Notes: generated from the letters alone by a model not told the origin. 64,000 nt of DNA from Rurimicrobium sp040387755 (GCA_040387755.1 JAZKDB010000003.1:104747-168746); one strand, 5' to 3'; positions 42,652 through 50,849 are shown, counted from the first letter of the stretch. Numbers and translations: made by a program.

Positions 42652-44454
42652 TTAAAAAATTCGCAAACCCATTTGCCAGCCAAGCCATGATGCCAGTCTG
42701 TTATTGTCAATAATTTGATACTGAATATTAGAAGCATTTAGCCAAGGGCTGTAATCTTCTACCGCTATGCCTTTCCTGTTTTCGGTAACAGAGTAAGATG
42801 CTCCGGCAAACAATTCAATCTTTTGATGAATTTTGTAGCTCAAATCCAATTGTACCCGACCTACTACAGGCACATAGCCCCAATCGCCAAGGTAAAAAAC
42901 CTGTCCGTAACATTCAGGATGAACAGACCATCTTTTGGATAGATTAATACTACTGCCAATACCAAAAAATGCAGAGTATAACTGATTGTTGACATCGGCA
43001 TTCGCACCCATTCCAATAATACTATGGAATCTCTTTGCGCCAGACAAGTAGGCAACATTTACCTCTTGTATATCACTGCTGCTGACTACTAATTTATTGA
43101 GGCCATTGCCATAAATGTTTACCAATCCTATACCCGCACCATCCATAGTATCGGCAACATTGACAAGGCCAAATTGCAGACCTCTCATTTTGCGTGCATA
43201 ATTATAGATACCGGCCATTTGAACCCCCTTCATTTCTTTTCGTGCATGATTTGAAAAACCTGCCAATTGCATTCCTTTGATATTGGTATCGCAATGATTA
43301 TTGAACCCTGCCAGTTGTAATCCCTTGGTTTCTTTTTTGTTGATGTTGGCTATACCCGCAAGTTGTACACCTTTTGTTTGTTTCTGATTGTGATTGGATA
43401 TTCCTGAGATTTGCACCCCTCTTACACTGTCTAAATCCAGATTCGAAATTCCGGCTATCTGCACTCCACTTGTTTTCTTCTTCACAATATTGCCGATTCC
43501 GGAGATTTGCACCCCGCCAGCATTTTGGGATACATAATTATATACTGCTCCTATCTGACAACCTTTTACATTACCATTTACGCTGTTAAAAACACCCGAA
43601 ATCTGTAAGCCTTTTACATCTCCTTTGTTGATGTTAAATACAGTGCCGATTTCAAGTCCTTCTACACCTCCCGTATAGCCACCAAGGATGTTGAATGAAA
43701 ACTTATTGGACACCTGAGAGCCTATCATTCCTCTTGTGCCAATACCTGGCAGCAGAGACGTTTGTATTGGTCGGTTGGCCATGAAATTGCCAATATTGAT
43801 GTTTTGTATTTTTTGTTTGGAGGAGATAAAAAATTTGTTGGCCCAATTGGGTTCCTCTTCCACTTTTTTGATGACCACATCCTTGAGATAAACTTCTTTG
43901 CTGGGTACAATGGGTAAAATTAATTCCTGATCATAACCTGCATTTAAGGCTACTACGTTCTCGCTAAATGATTCTTTACGCACCACAATAGAGATTTTCT
44001 TTAGCTGACGTTTGTTCTTGATGGGTAGTTTAAAATAGCCTTGTTCGTTAGTCAATGTAGAAGCCAATATCTGATCTTCATAGACCGTAACATTACTGAG
44101 TCGTTCTCCTGTATTGCCATTCTGTATAAAGCCACTAATCGTAAAAAAACGTTCTCCACCGGCATGGATGATGATATATTTCCCCTTTTCAGTATAATGA
44201 TAGCTCCCTTCCAAAAGCTTATCCAGTATGTACTTTACCGTTTTATTTTCTTCTTTGATGCTGATTTTTTTATCCTGCAATACAATGTCACTTTTATAAG
44301 AAAATTGGAAATTTCCTGTTTTGCTGAGCTGATTCAGTACCGAAGCCAGAGGCTCATTTTGAGCATTAACAGAAACAATTTTGCCCAGCAAATGCTGAGC
44401 AAAAATGGGTTGTACCAGTAAGCAGGTAATAATCGTAAATAGCAGTGCGCGCAT
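42652..44454 (-). CDS. STN + carboxypeptidase-regulatory domain protein with 16-residue repeats
   Basis: 600 residues. Signal peptide (LLFTIITCLLVQPIFAQ). An STN domain (about 25-95) with EPLASVLNQLSKTGNFQFSY and DKKISIKEENKTVKYILDKL is followed by a carboxypeptidase-regulatory-like beta-sandwich (about 105-190: FTISGFIQNGNTGERLSNVT). Residues about 262-440 are eleven repeats of exactly or nearly 16 residues, e.g. KGVQLAGIANINKKET and KGMQLAGFSNHARKEM. The C-terminus resembles a beta-barrel. TonB receptors that signal to FecR have STN plus plug and a 22-strand barrel; this one has the signalling STN but no plug or long barrel. Third gene of the sigma/FecR operon (10 bp gap). Confidence 0.78.
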   Translation of the reverse strand: MRALLFTIITCLLVQPIFAQHLLGKIVSVNAQNEPLASVLNQLSKTGNFQFSYKSDIVLQDKKISIKEENKTVKYILDKLLEGSYHYTEKGKYIIIHAGGERFFTISGFIQNGNTGERLSNVTVYEDQILASTLTNEQGYFKLPIKNKRQLKKISIVVRKESFSENVVALNAGYDQELILPIVPSKEVYLKDVVIKKVEEEPNWANKFFISSKQKIQNINIGNFMANRPIQTSLLPGIGTRGMIGSQVSNKFSFNILGGYTGGVEGLEIGTVFNINKGDVKGLQISGVFNSVNGNVKGCQIGAVYNYVSQNAGGVQISGIGNIVKKKTSGVQIAGISNLDLDSVRGVQISGISNHNQKQTKGVQLAGIANINKKETKGLQLAGFNNHCDTNIKGMQLAGFSNHARKEMKGVQMAGIYNYARKMRGLQFGLVNVADTMDGAGIGLVNIYGNGLNKLVVSSSDIQEVNVAYLSGAKRFHSIIGMGANADVNNQLYSAFFGIGSSINLSKRWSVHPECYGQVFYLGDWGYVPVVGRVQLDLSYKIHQKIELFAGASYSVTENRKGIAVEDYSPWLNASNIQYQIIDNNRLASWLGWQMGLRIF

Positions 44455-44464
44455 TCAGTTAAGT

Positions 44465-45442
44465 TTATTTCAATAATATTTCGCTTCCTCTTTTTTCTAC
44501 ACTGATATCCAGTGTTTCGGCGATGATGGCCAGATTGTCGTCGAGTTTTTGATTAATCAGATTTGTTCGGAATTTCAGGTCTTTAATATCCGGATTGCTA
44601 ATCACAATCTGAGCGTCATAAGCCTCGTTCAGCACTTCTACCACGCGCCAGAGCGGGATATTGATGCACTCAAACTCATTGCTGCGGTAATAATTGTAGA
44701 GCATATCACTACTGTTTCCTTTTGTTGGCTTATCATTTGCGGCACTCACAATTGCTTTTTCTTTTGGGCTAAGGCGCACCACATTATTGTTCTTGCTCAC
44801 TTCTACAATGCCTGTTTCTACAATTACTTCAGTTTTTGCTGTCCCTGTTTTTACATTAAAGCTGGTACCGACTACTTTGATGTCTACTCCATTAGCTTCG
44901 ATGATAAATGGTTTTTCTTTATTGGGGGTGATATTGAAAAACGCTTCACCATTAAGGATAACTGAACGGGTATTGCCGGTGAATTTTTTGGGATAAGAAA
45001 TGCTGGCATTTTTATTCAGGGTTACTACAGATCCGTCTGGTAATGTTTCAATTCTAACAGCTAACTCCGATTCTACTACAAGCATTTTATTGTTTTGTTG
45101 GTTATATATGAAGTAAGCTCCACCCAACATCAATACCAATACTGCAGCAATACGCATCAGACCTTTCCAATTCAGGTTAATTCTTTTGGGCTCATTCAGT
45201 TCCGGAACGGCCGGCCGGTCAATTCTTTGTTTTAATCTTGCCCAGGCTTCATTTTCGTCAATATTATCCGGCGCATTTATGGCTTTGCTTTCTTGCCATA
45301 TCAGCTCGAAATGCTGATAATATTTTTCATTTTCGGGTAAAGCTTCGCGCCATTTGTTCAGGGTTAAATGCTCCTGTGCATCCGCTTCGCCCAGTAAATA
45401 TTTTACCAGCAACTCGTCTATGTTGTTCTGCTCTCTGATCAC
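44465..45442 (-). CDS. FecR-family anti-sigma factor
   Basis: 325 residues. N-terminal cytoplasmic region (1-92), one membrane helix (about 94-111, IAAVLVLMLGGAYFIY), FecR domain (about 125-220: ETLPDGSVVTLNKNASISYP, VILNGEAFFNITPNKEKPFIIEANG, VVGTSFNV) and a C-terminal DUF4974-like part (ECINIPLWRVVEVLNEAYDA, LKFRTNLINQKLDDNLAIIAE). FecR proteins hold or activate the cognate ECF sigma factor and receive a signal from an STN domain in the periplasm. It lies 11 bp after the sigma gene and 10 bp before the STN protein. Confidence 0.93.
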   Translation of the reverse strand: MIREQNNIDELLVKYLLGEADAQEHLTLNKWREALPENEKYYQHFELIWQESKAINAPDNIDENEAWARLKQRIDRPAVPELNEPKRINLNWKGLMRIAAVLVLMLGGAYFIYNQQNNKMLVVESELAVRIETLPDGSVVTLNKNASISYPKKFTGNTRSVILNGEAFFNITPNKEKPFIIEANGVDIKVVGTSFNVKTGTAKTEVIVETGIVEVSKNNNVVRLSPKEKAIVSAANDKPTKGNSSDMLYNYYRSNEFECINIPLWRVVEVLNEAYDAQIVISNPDIKDLKFRTNLINQKLDDNLAIIAETLDISVEKRGSEILLK

Positions 45443-45453
45443 GTCTGTGGTAT

Positions 45454-46023
45454 TTACAAGTTGAGTAATGAAATAAATATTGCCGGTAAAAAATCTACCA
45501 GTTTGCTTCTTAATATGCGGAGGGCTTTGCCCATTTGGTTTTCAATTGTTTTTACTGAAAGGCCCAGTTCATCGGCTATTTCACGGTATTTCAGCTCTTC
45601 AAACCGGCTCATCTGAAAAATGGTCCGGCATTGTTCCGGTAATTCATTCATCGCTTTATTCAGGTGCCATTGCAGTTCGTTGTGTTCTGTTTTTGCCGCC
45701 GCATGCTCACTTACATCATTATTTCTTGCAGCAAAATTTTGATAGTTCTCTTTAACCTTTTGGTGTTTCAGGTAGTTCAGACTTTCATTGTGCACCGAAC
45801 GATAGAGGTAAGCCTTGGCCGATTGGTTAAAAACAGTTTGTTCCCTTTTCTCCCAAAGGCGGCAAAACACATTTTGCACCATTTCTTCAGCGGTTGCCTC
45901 ATCCCGTATGATGCCATAGGCATAGGCATGCAATGCCTTGAAGTGGCTCTTGAACAATTGTTCAAAAACCAGGTCAAAATCCTGAGCGGTTTCTATTGTT
46001 GGGTATAGCAAGTCTGTATCCAT
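45454..46023 (-). CDS. ECF RNA polymerase sigma factor (FecI-like)
   Basis: 189 residues from the ATG at 46023 (MDTDLLYPTIE). A GTG start at 46062 would add 13 residues, but it would place the start only 19 bp below the promoter -10-like box; the ATG is preferred. Region 2: FDLVFEQLFKSHFKALHAYA, DEATAEEMVQNVFCRLWEKR, AKAYLYRSVHNESLNYLKHQ; region 4: NELPEQCRTIFQMSRFEELKYREIADELGLSVKTIENQMGKAL as a helix-turn-helix. Upstream on the minus strand is motif copy C, giving predicted autoregulation. The FecR anti-sigma gene follows 11 bp later. Confidence 0.93.
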   Translation of the reverse strand: MDTDLLYPTIETAQDFDLVFEQLFKSHFKALHAYAYGIIRDEATAEEMVQNVFCRLWEKREQTVFNQSAKAYLYRSVHNESLNYLKHQKVKENYQNFAARNNDVSEHAAAKTEHNELQWHLNKAMNELPEQCRTIFQMSRFEELKYREIADELGLSVKTIENQMGKALRILRSKLVDFLPAIFISLLNL

Positions 46024-46080
46024 AAAGATGGAGGCTGTTGCAAAATTAATCTCCTGAGCCACGCAATCCGTTTCTTATAA

Positions 46081-46108
46081 GACAAGCAAGTTTTATTTTA
46101 CCCCTATT
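46081..46108 (-). promoter_or_regulatory. ECF-type promoter motif, copy C (sigma operon)
   Basis: Minus strand: AATAGGGGT (46108-46100), 14 nt, TTGTC (46085-46081). Same boxes and same spacing as copies A and B. TTGTC starts 58 bp above the preferred sigma ATG (46023). Confidence 0.75.
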
Positions 46109-46171
46109 GGGTGGGAAAGATTTTTTTATTCTAGAATTAAAGCCAACAAATGTTGAAATATAAAACTATAG

Positions 46172-46202
46172 AATTGCGAGATTCTCAGAGAATCTCGCAA
46201 TT
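46172..46202. repeat. palindrome P1 before the fic gene
   Basis: Perfect inverted repeat: core GCGAGATTCTC-A-GAGAATCTCGC (46176-46198), extended by AATT on both sides, followed by TTTTT. It ends 18 bp before the fic ATG. The core recurs in P2 with only the central base changed. It overlaps where a -33 box would be for the near-consensus TATTTTCG at 46209. Confidence 0.85.
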
Positions 46203-46220
46203 TTTACTTATTTTCGCTTT

Positions 46221-47519
46221 ATGTTAGAGAAAGCTCCTCTATTTGTTCAAAATGAAAATACCATTTCACAAATGGTAGCTTTAGAAATGTCGGGTGTACT
46301 TAAGCCTATTCAAAATGATTATTTGTATTGGGATAAAATTAAGTATAAAGCAAAAGACGTTTCTCCGGAAGAGTTTTGGGCAATCGTAAAATTAGACAGG
46401 AGATTAAGAAGCAATCCTGTGAGGTTTGCGAAATACTCGTTTAGTTTCTATCCAACAGAGTATATTCAAAAATCTTTGCATCATTTTGATATGCATATTG
46501 GAGGCATTTTGGGGAGTAATATTGGTATTGCTGAAACGGATAAGACGAAGTTCATCATCAGCTCATTAATGGAAGAGGCTATTTCCAGCAGTCAGATGGA
46601 AGGGGCAAATACGACAAGGAGAAAGGCGAAGGAAATGATTCAAAAGGAGTTAAAGCCTAAGACCAAATCAGAACAAATGATTATGAATAATTATGTTACG
46701 ATGCAGCATATTATTCAACACAAAAATGATGAACTTACTCCAGAATCTTTGCAATACATTCATCAGCTTATTTCAAGCAAAACGCTTGAGAATGCAAGCG
46801 AGGAAGGGGTTTTTAGAAATAACAATGAGATTTTTGTAGTCAATCATTCTAATAGCGAAGTAGTACACACCCCTCCAAAACAAGAGGAATTGCAAAAGCT
46901 GATTGTTGATTTGTGCCGTTTTTTTAATGAAGAACAAAAGGATTTTATTCACCCAATCCTCAAAGGAATTATTGTACATTTTATGATAGGATGGATTCAT
47001 CCATTTACTGACGGGAACGGAAGGACAGCAAGGGCTTTGTTTTATTGGTATATGCTTAAAAAAGGGTATTGGATGACTGAGTATTTATCGATCTCAAGGA
47101 TTATTAAAGATACCAAGGTTCAATACGAAAAGGCATACTTGTATACAGAGATTGATGATAATGATTTGACCTACTTTATCACTTACCATATTAAGACAAT
47201 GGAAAAGGCTTTCGAAGCTTTAAAGGAGTATATTGGTATAAAACAAAAGGAGGTCGTTCAGGCAGCAAAATTTGTGAAAATCCCGAATGTGAATGCACGG
47301 ATGGCTCAGATTTTAAAAATAGTTAATGATGATAACGATAGGGTCTTAAATAGCAAGGAAATTGAGAATCGCTTTAAAATATCCAACTTTACAGCACGCG
47401 CAGACCTTAAAATGCTTGTTGAACTTGGATTTTTGGAAGTTATCCAAGTGAATAAAATCAAGCAGAATTTTATAAAGTCCTCGAAATTCAATGAACTATT
47501 AAAAAAATACAAACTATAA
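46221..47519 (+). CDS. Fic family protein (predicted AMP-transferase) with C-terminal winged helix
   Basis: 432 residues. Fic core (about 190-300) with HPFTDGNGRTARALFYW (catalytic His, Gly and Arg intact) and a flap region around NNEIFVVNHSNSEVVHTPP. An N-terminal SSQMEGANTTRR matches the self-inhibitory (S/T)xxxE motif, so this is a class II Fic with the Glu that blocks ATP. Residues about 355-432 form a winged helix (RVLNSKEIENRFKISNFTARADLKMLVELGFLEV). Fic proteins transfer AMP to target proteins; some act as toxins or regulators. It is preceded by palindrome P1 and followed by P2; the next gene is a broken DUF2971-like gene. Confidence 0.9.
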   Translation: MLEKAPLFVQNENTISQMVALEMSGVLKPIQNDYLYWDKIKYKAKDVSPEEFWAIVKLDRRLRSNPVRFAKYSFSFYPTEYIQKSLHHFDMHIGGILGSNIGIAETDKTKFIISSLMEEAISSSQMEGANTTRRKAKEMIQKELKPKTKSEQMIMNNYVTMQHIIQHKNDELTPESLQYIHQLISSKTLENASEEGVFRNNNEIFVVNHSNSEVVHTPPKQEELQKLIVDLCRFFNEEQKDFIHPILKGIIVHFMIGWIHPFTDGNGRTARALFYWYMLKKGYWMTEYLSISRIIKDTKVQYEKAYLYTEIDDNDLTYFITYHIKTMEKAFEALKEYIGIKQKEVVQAAKFVKIPNVNARMAQILKIVNDDNDRVLNSKEIENRFKISNFTARADLKMLVELGFLEVIQVNKIKQNFIKSSKFNELLKKYKL

Positions 47520-47520
47520 A

Positions 47521-47551
47521 AAACGCGAGATTCTCCGAGAATCTCGCGTTT
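47521..47551. repeat. palindrome P2 between fic and the DUF2971-like gene
   Basis: Core GCGAGATTCTC-C-GAGAATCTCGC (47525-47547), with outer AAAC/GTTT that still pair although different from P1 (AATT/AATT). Followed by TTTTTG. It can act as a terminator for fic, and ends 15 bp before the ATG of the next gene, as P1 does before fic. Confidence 0.85.
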
Positions 47552-47566
47552 TTGCAAATTGCAAAT

Positions 47567-48578
47567 ATGGATGAAGAGTTAGAATTAATCGAGAAAATCG
47601 AAAAGGAATTTCAGGATATTATTAAAAAGTACTTTCCTCAAATGAGGTTAAGTGACTGGGGTTCAAGTGGGCCAGTATTTAATGCAAATTATCCAACGGC
47701 GAATTCAGCATACAGAGATTCAGATTACTTTTATAATGAGTCGTTAAAATTTTTCCATCTAACCAGTGTACAGACATTGTTTTCTATTCTAAATTCAAGG
47801 TCAATACGGCTTTACAATTTGCATAATTCTAATGACCCGAAGGAGTTTAAGTATTCAGCAGATCTGTTTAACTTGAGCGATTTAGAAATTGATGCAGGTA
47901 AAAATAAAATCTATACTTTTTCTTTTTGCCCATTAAGTGAATTGAATAATAATGAGTTGTGGAAAAAATATGGAAAATCTTTTTCAGGAGTTGCAATACT
48001 TTTTAAGATTGAGAATGATATTATGGCATGGGATAATTTCAATATTGCACAAGTAAAGTATTCATTAAGCGATGCTATAAAAAAAATATTCTACTGAAAT
48101 AGAAAATCTTAGAAAGAAATATGCTCATTTTGGATGTAAGTTCAACTTGAATCTTCATCGATTTATGGCATTTCATAAGCAACAAGATTGGGAGGGAGAA
48201 AAAGAGGTTCGTATTTTAGTCTATAATCCGTACAAAAATAATTATGAACGTTTAAAATATATTAAGCCAGAGCTTAAATTAGAAAATGGTAGAAATAGGT
48301 TTAGTGAGTATTATGAATTGAATTTGTTTGTAGACAATCAATCCCCCTATCCAAATATTTTAAACATACCCTATGAATTTGAGCGAAAACAAAACTTAAA
48401 TCCTAATTATTTCATTAAATCTCCCAAGATTGTTATTACTGACATAATATTTGGAAACCAATGTGGTATTTCTAATAAAGAATTTTTAAAATTCAAATCT
48501 CGCATAGAAGAAATCATTCAATTTAATTTTGGCTATAGAATTACATTGTCTGATAATTTTATTGAGCCTAAAAAGTAA
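47567..48578 (+). pseudogene. DUF2971-like gene interrupted by a frameshift in an A8 tract
   Basis: Two frames add up to one protein of about 336 residues. The first (47567-48097) has FFHLTSVQTLFSILNSRSIR, LHNSNDPKEFKYSADLF, YTFSFCPLSELNNNELWKKY and SFSGVAILFKI, and stops after the run of eight A (48079-48086). If one A is skipped, the reading continues as IKKYSTEIENLRKKYAHFG and then FMAFHKQQDWEGEKEVRILV to 48578, the usual second half of DUF2971 proteins (E-x-E-x-R motif). Either one base is inserted (mutation, phase-variable slippage or sequencing error) or a rare programmed shift occurs. Function of DUF2971 is unknown; often near defence or mobile genes. Confidence 0.7.
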
Positions 48579-48580
48579 CC

Positions 48581-48982
48581 CTACACAATCTCCTGACACA
48601 ATTCCACCAACACACCGCCACTTGTTTTGGGATGAAGAAAACAAACCAGTTTATTATCAGCGCCGCGTTTAGGTTCTTTATTCAGTAATTCGAAGCCCAA
48701 AGCCTCCAAACGCTTCATTTCGGCATGGATATTTTCTACTTCATAGGCAATATGATGGATGCCTTGTCCTTTTTTGGCGATAAATTTTGCAATGGCGCTA
48801 TCTGGATTGCTGGCTTCCAGCAATTCTATCTTTGAGTCCCCCACTTTAAAAAAAGCGGTCTCAACAAATTCACTCTCAACGGCTTCTGTCTTGTAACAAG
48901 GCGTATTCAGCAATTGTTCGTACAATTCTATAGAGGCTTTTAAGTCATTTACGGCGATGCCAATGTGTTCGATACGGACCAT
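48581..48982 (-). CDS. mce: methylmalonyl-CoA epimerase
   Basis: 133 residues in the VOC fold with two paired beta-alpha-beta-beta-beta units: VRIEHIGIAVNDLKASIELYEQLL, then FFKVGDSKIELLEAS, GIHHIAYEVENIHAEMKRLEALG and LHPKTSGGVLVELCQ. The metal ligands (first His, later His and Glu) are present. It interconverts methylmalonyl-CoA epimers in the propionate/succinate pathway. It ends 3 bp from the broken DUF2971-like gene and is divergent from iscS. Confidence 0.92.
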   Translation of the reverse strand: MVRIEHIGIAVNDLKASIELYEQLLNTPCYKTEAVESEFVETAFFKVGDSKIELLEASNPDSAIAKFIAKKGQGIHHIAYEVENIHAEMKRLEALGFELLNKEPKRGADNKLVCFLHPKTSGGVLVELCQEIV

Positions 48983-49102
48983 TTGGATATATGGAATAGT
49001 TTTTTAGAATAATCTTATAATATTATAGAATGGCAAAATTATGGCTAAAATACAGGTTTAGCCTATCTTCGCAGTTGCAAAACTAAACAAGAATCAAAGC
49101 AA

Positions 49103-50323
49103 ATGGAACTTAAATTCCCGATATATTTAGACAATAACGCCACAACGCCAATGGATCAGCGTGTGTTGGATACGATGCTTCCTTATTTCGTAGAGAAATT
49201 CGGAAATGCTGCCAGCCGCAATCACTCTTTTGGTTGGGTGGCCGAAGAAGCCGTGGATTATGCACGTGAACAAGTGGCGCAACTAATCAACGCAGACCCT
49301 AAGGAAATTATTTTTACTTCGGGTGCTACAGAGGCCAACAATCTGGCCATCAAAGGTGTTTTTGAAATGTATGCCAGCAAAGGCAACCATATCATTACCT
49401 GCACTACCGAGCACAAAGCAGTATTGGATACCTGCAAGCATGTAGAAAAAATGGGTGGCTCTGTAACCTATCTTCAGGTACAGCCTGATGGATTAATTGA
49501 TTTAGCAGAGCTTGAAAAAGCAATTACACCACAGACAATCCTTGTTACCATCATGTATGGTAATAATGAGATTGGTGTGGTTCAGCCTATCAGAGAAATC
49601 GCAGCAATAGCTAAAAAACATGGTGTGCTTTTCTTTACAGATGGTACACAGGCTGTGGGTAAGATTCCTGTTGATGTAATGGCAGATGGCATCGATTTGA
49701 TGTCTTTCAGCGGGCATAAAATGTACGGACCAAAAGGTGTGGGCGTATTGTACGTTCGTCGTAAAAACCCACGTGTAAAAGTAACTGCCCAGATGGATGG
49801 TGGTGGCCACGAGCGTGGTATGCGTAGTGGTACGTTAAATGTTCCGGGTATAGTGGGTATTGGTAAAGCCTGCGAAATCTGCCGTTTGGAAATGGATGCA
49901 GAAGCAGTTCGTCTGAGTGCGATGCGCGACCGTCTGGAAGCGGCTTTGACACAGATTGACGAGTCGTATGTAAACGGTAATGTGCAGCATCGCTTGCCAC
50001 ACGTGGCTAATATTTCTTTCAAATATGTAGAGGGTGAAGGATTGTTGATGGGCTTTAATAAGCAAATCGCTTTATCCAGTGGTTCGGCTTGTACTTCAGC
50101 ATCTTTGGAGCCTTCTTATGTATTGAAATCTTTGGGATTGGGTGACGATTTGGCACATAGTTCATTGCGTTTTGGTTTAGGTCGTTTTACTACCGATGCC
50201 GAGATTGATTATACCATCAAAGCGATTACCGAAACAGTATTGAAACTTCGTGAAATGAGTCCGCTATGGGAAATGTTCAAAGAAGGAATTGATATGGACA
50301 AAATTGAGTGGGCGCACCACTAG
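49103..50323 (+). CDS. iscS: cysteine desulfurase IscS
   Basis: 406 residues. PLP fold-type V: YLDNNATTPMDQRVLDTMLP, FTSGATEANNLAIKGVF, TEHKAVLDTCKHVEKMGG, the PLP-lysine stretch DLMSFSGHKMYGPKGVGVLY, and ALSSGSACTSASLEPSYVL with the catalytic Cys on a long loop (class I/IscS type). It supplies sulfur for Fe-S clusters and tRNA thiolation. A -7-like TATCTTCG lies 31 bp upstream. iscU and an iscA-like gene follow. Confidence 0.96.
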   Translation: MELKFPIYLDNNATTPMDQRVLDTMLPYFVEKFGNAASRNHSFGWVAEEAVDYAREQVAQLINADPKEIIFTSGATEANNLAIKGVFEMYASKGNHIITCTTEHKAVLDTCKHVEKMGGSVTYLQVQPDGLIDLAELEKAITPQTILVTIMYGNNEIGVVQPIREIAAIAKKHGVLFFTDGTQAVGKIPVDVMADGIDLMSFSGHKMYGPKGVGVLYVRRKNPRVKVTAQMDGGGHERGMRSGTLNVPGIVGIGKACEICRLEMDAEAVRLSAMRDRLEAALTQIDESYVNGNVQHRLPHVANISFKYVEGEGLLMGFNKQIALSSGSACTSASLEPSYVLKSLGLGDDLAHSSLRFGLGRFTTDAEIDYTIKAITETVLKLREMSPLWEMFKEGIDMDKIEWAHH

Positions 50324-50325
50324 TC

Positions 50326-50421
50326 AATGTTGAATTTTAAATGTTTAATTTTAATAGGCATTCAAATTTCGACAAAGAAAAAATAAACACGTTGAGTATT
50401 CAACATTAAAAATTCAGCATT
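50326..50421. repeat. imperfect 20-bp inverted repeat between iscS and iscU
   Basis: The stretch 50326-50345 is inverted at 50402-50421 with 18 of 20 positions matching, separated by 56 bp of AT-rich DNA. It may be a small mobile remnant or a leader structure. Confidence 0.4.
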
Positions 50422-50435
50422 AAAAATTATTTAAA

Positions 50436-50849
50436 ATGGCATATTCAGAAAAAGTAATTGATCATTATAGCAATCCGAAGAACGTAGGTACATTGGATAA
50501 AGCAAGCAAAAATGTGGGTACGGGTTTAGTGGGTGCTCCGGAATGTGGAGACGTAATGCGTCTTCAGATTGAAGTGGATGAAGAAACAGGTATCATCAAA
50601 GACGCCAAATTCAAAACCTTTGGCTGTGGTTCTGCGATTGCTTCTTCTTCTTTGGCTACAGAATGGTTGAAAGGAAAAACAATTGACGAGGCTGTAGCGA
50701 TTGACAATATGGATATCGTAGAAGAGTTGAACCTTCCACCTGTGAAGATTCACTGTTCTGTATTGGCAGAAGACGCTATCAAATCGGCTATCAACGATTA
50801 TCGTGTGAAGAATGGTTTGCCTGAATTGGTTGAAGAAAAAGCACATTAA
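50436..50849 (+). CDS. iscU: Fe-S cluster scaffold IscU
   Basis: 137 residues. The three cluster-ligand cysteines are present: GAPECGDVMRL (with the adjacent Asp), FGCGSAIASSSLATEW and KIHCSVLAEDAIKSA. The LPPVK motif that the HscA chaperone recognises precedes the third Cys. It assembles [2Fe-2S] clusters with IscS. HscA, HscB, ferredoxin and IscR genes are not nearby. Confidence 0.96.
   Translation: MAYSEKVIDHYSNPKNVGTLDKASKNVGTGLVGAPECGDVMRLQIEVDEETGIIKDAKFKTFGCGSAIASSSLATEWLKGKTIDEAVAIDNMDIVEELNLPPVKIHCSVLAEDAIKSAINDYRVKNGLPELVEEKAH

Noticed and set aside
43140..43680. Regularly spaced short DNA repeats that could suggest a CRISPR array
   Set aside because: The 48-bp periodicity is exactly 16 codons within one open protein frame and the units vary in sequence, so they are protein repeats.
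46024..46062. GTG start extending the ECF sigma factor by 13 residues
   Set aside because: It would sit too close to the promoter-like TTGTC box, and the ATG at 46023 gives a normal N-terminus.
46172..46202. Palindrome P1 as terminator of the sigma-factor operon
   Set aside because: The sigma operon is transcribed leftward, away from this site, and starts at about 46075, so P1 cannot terminate it.
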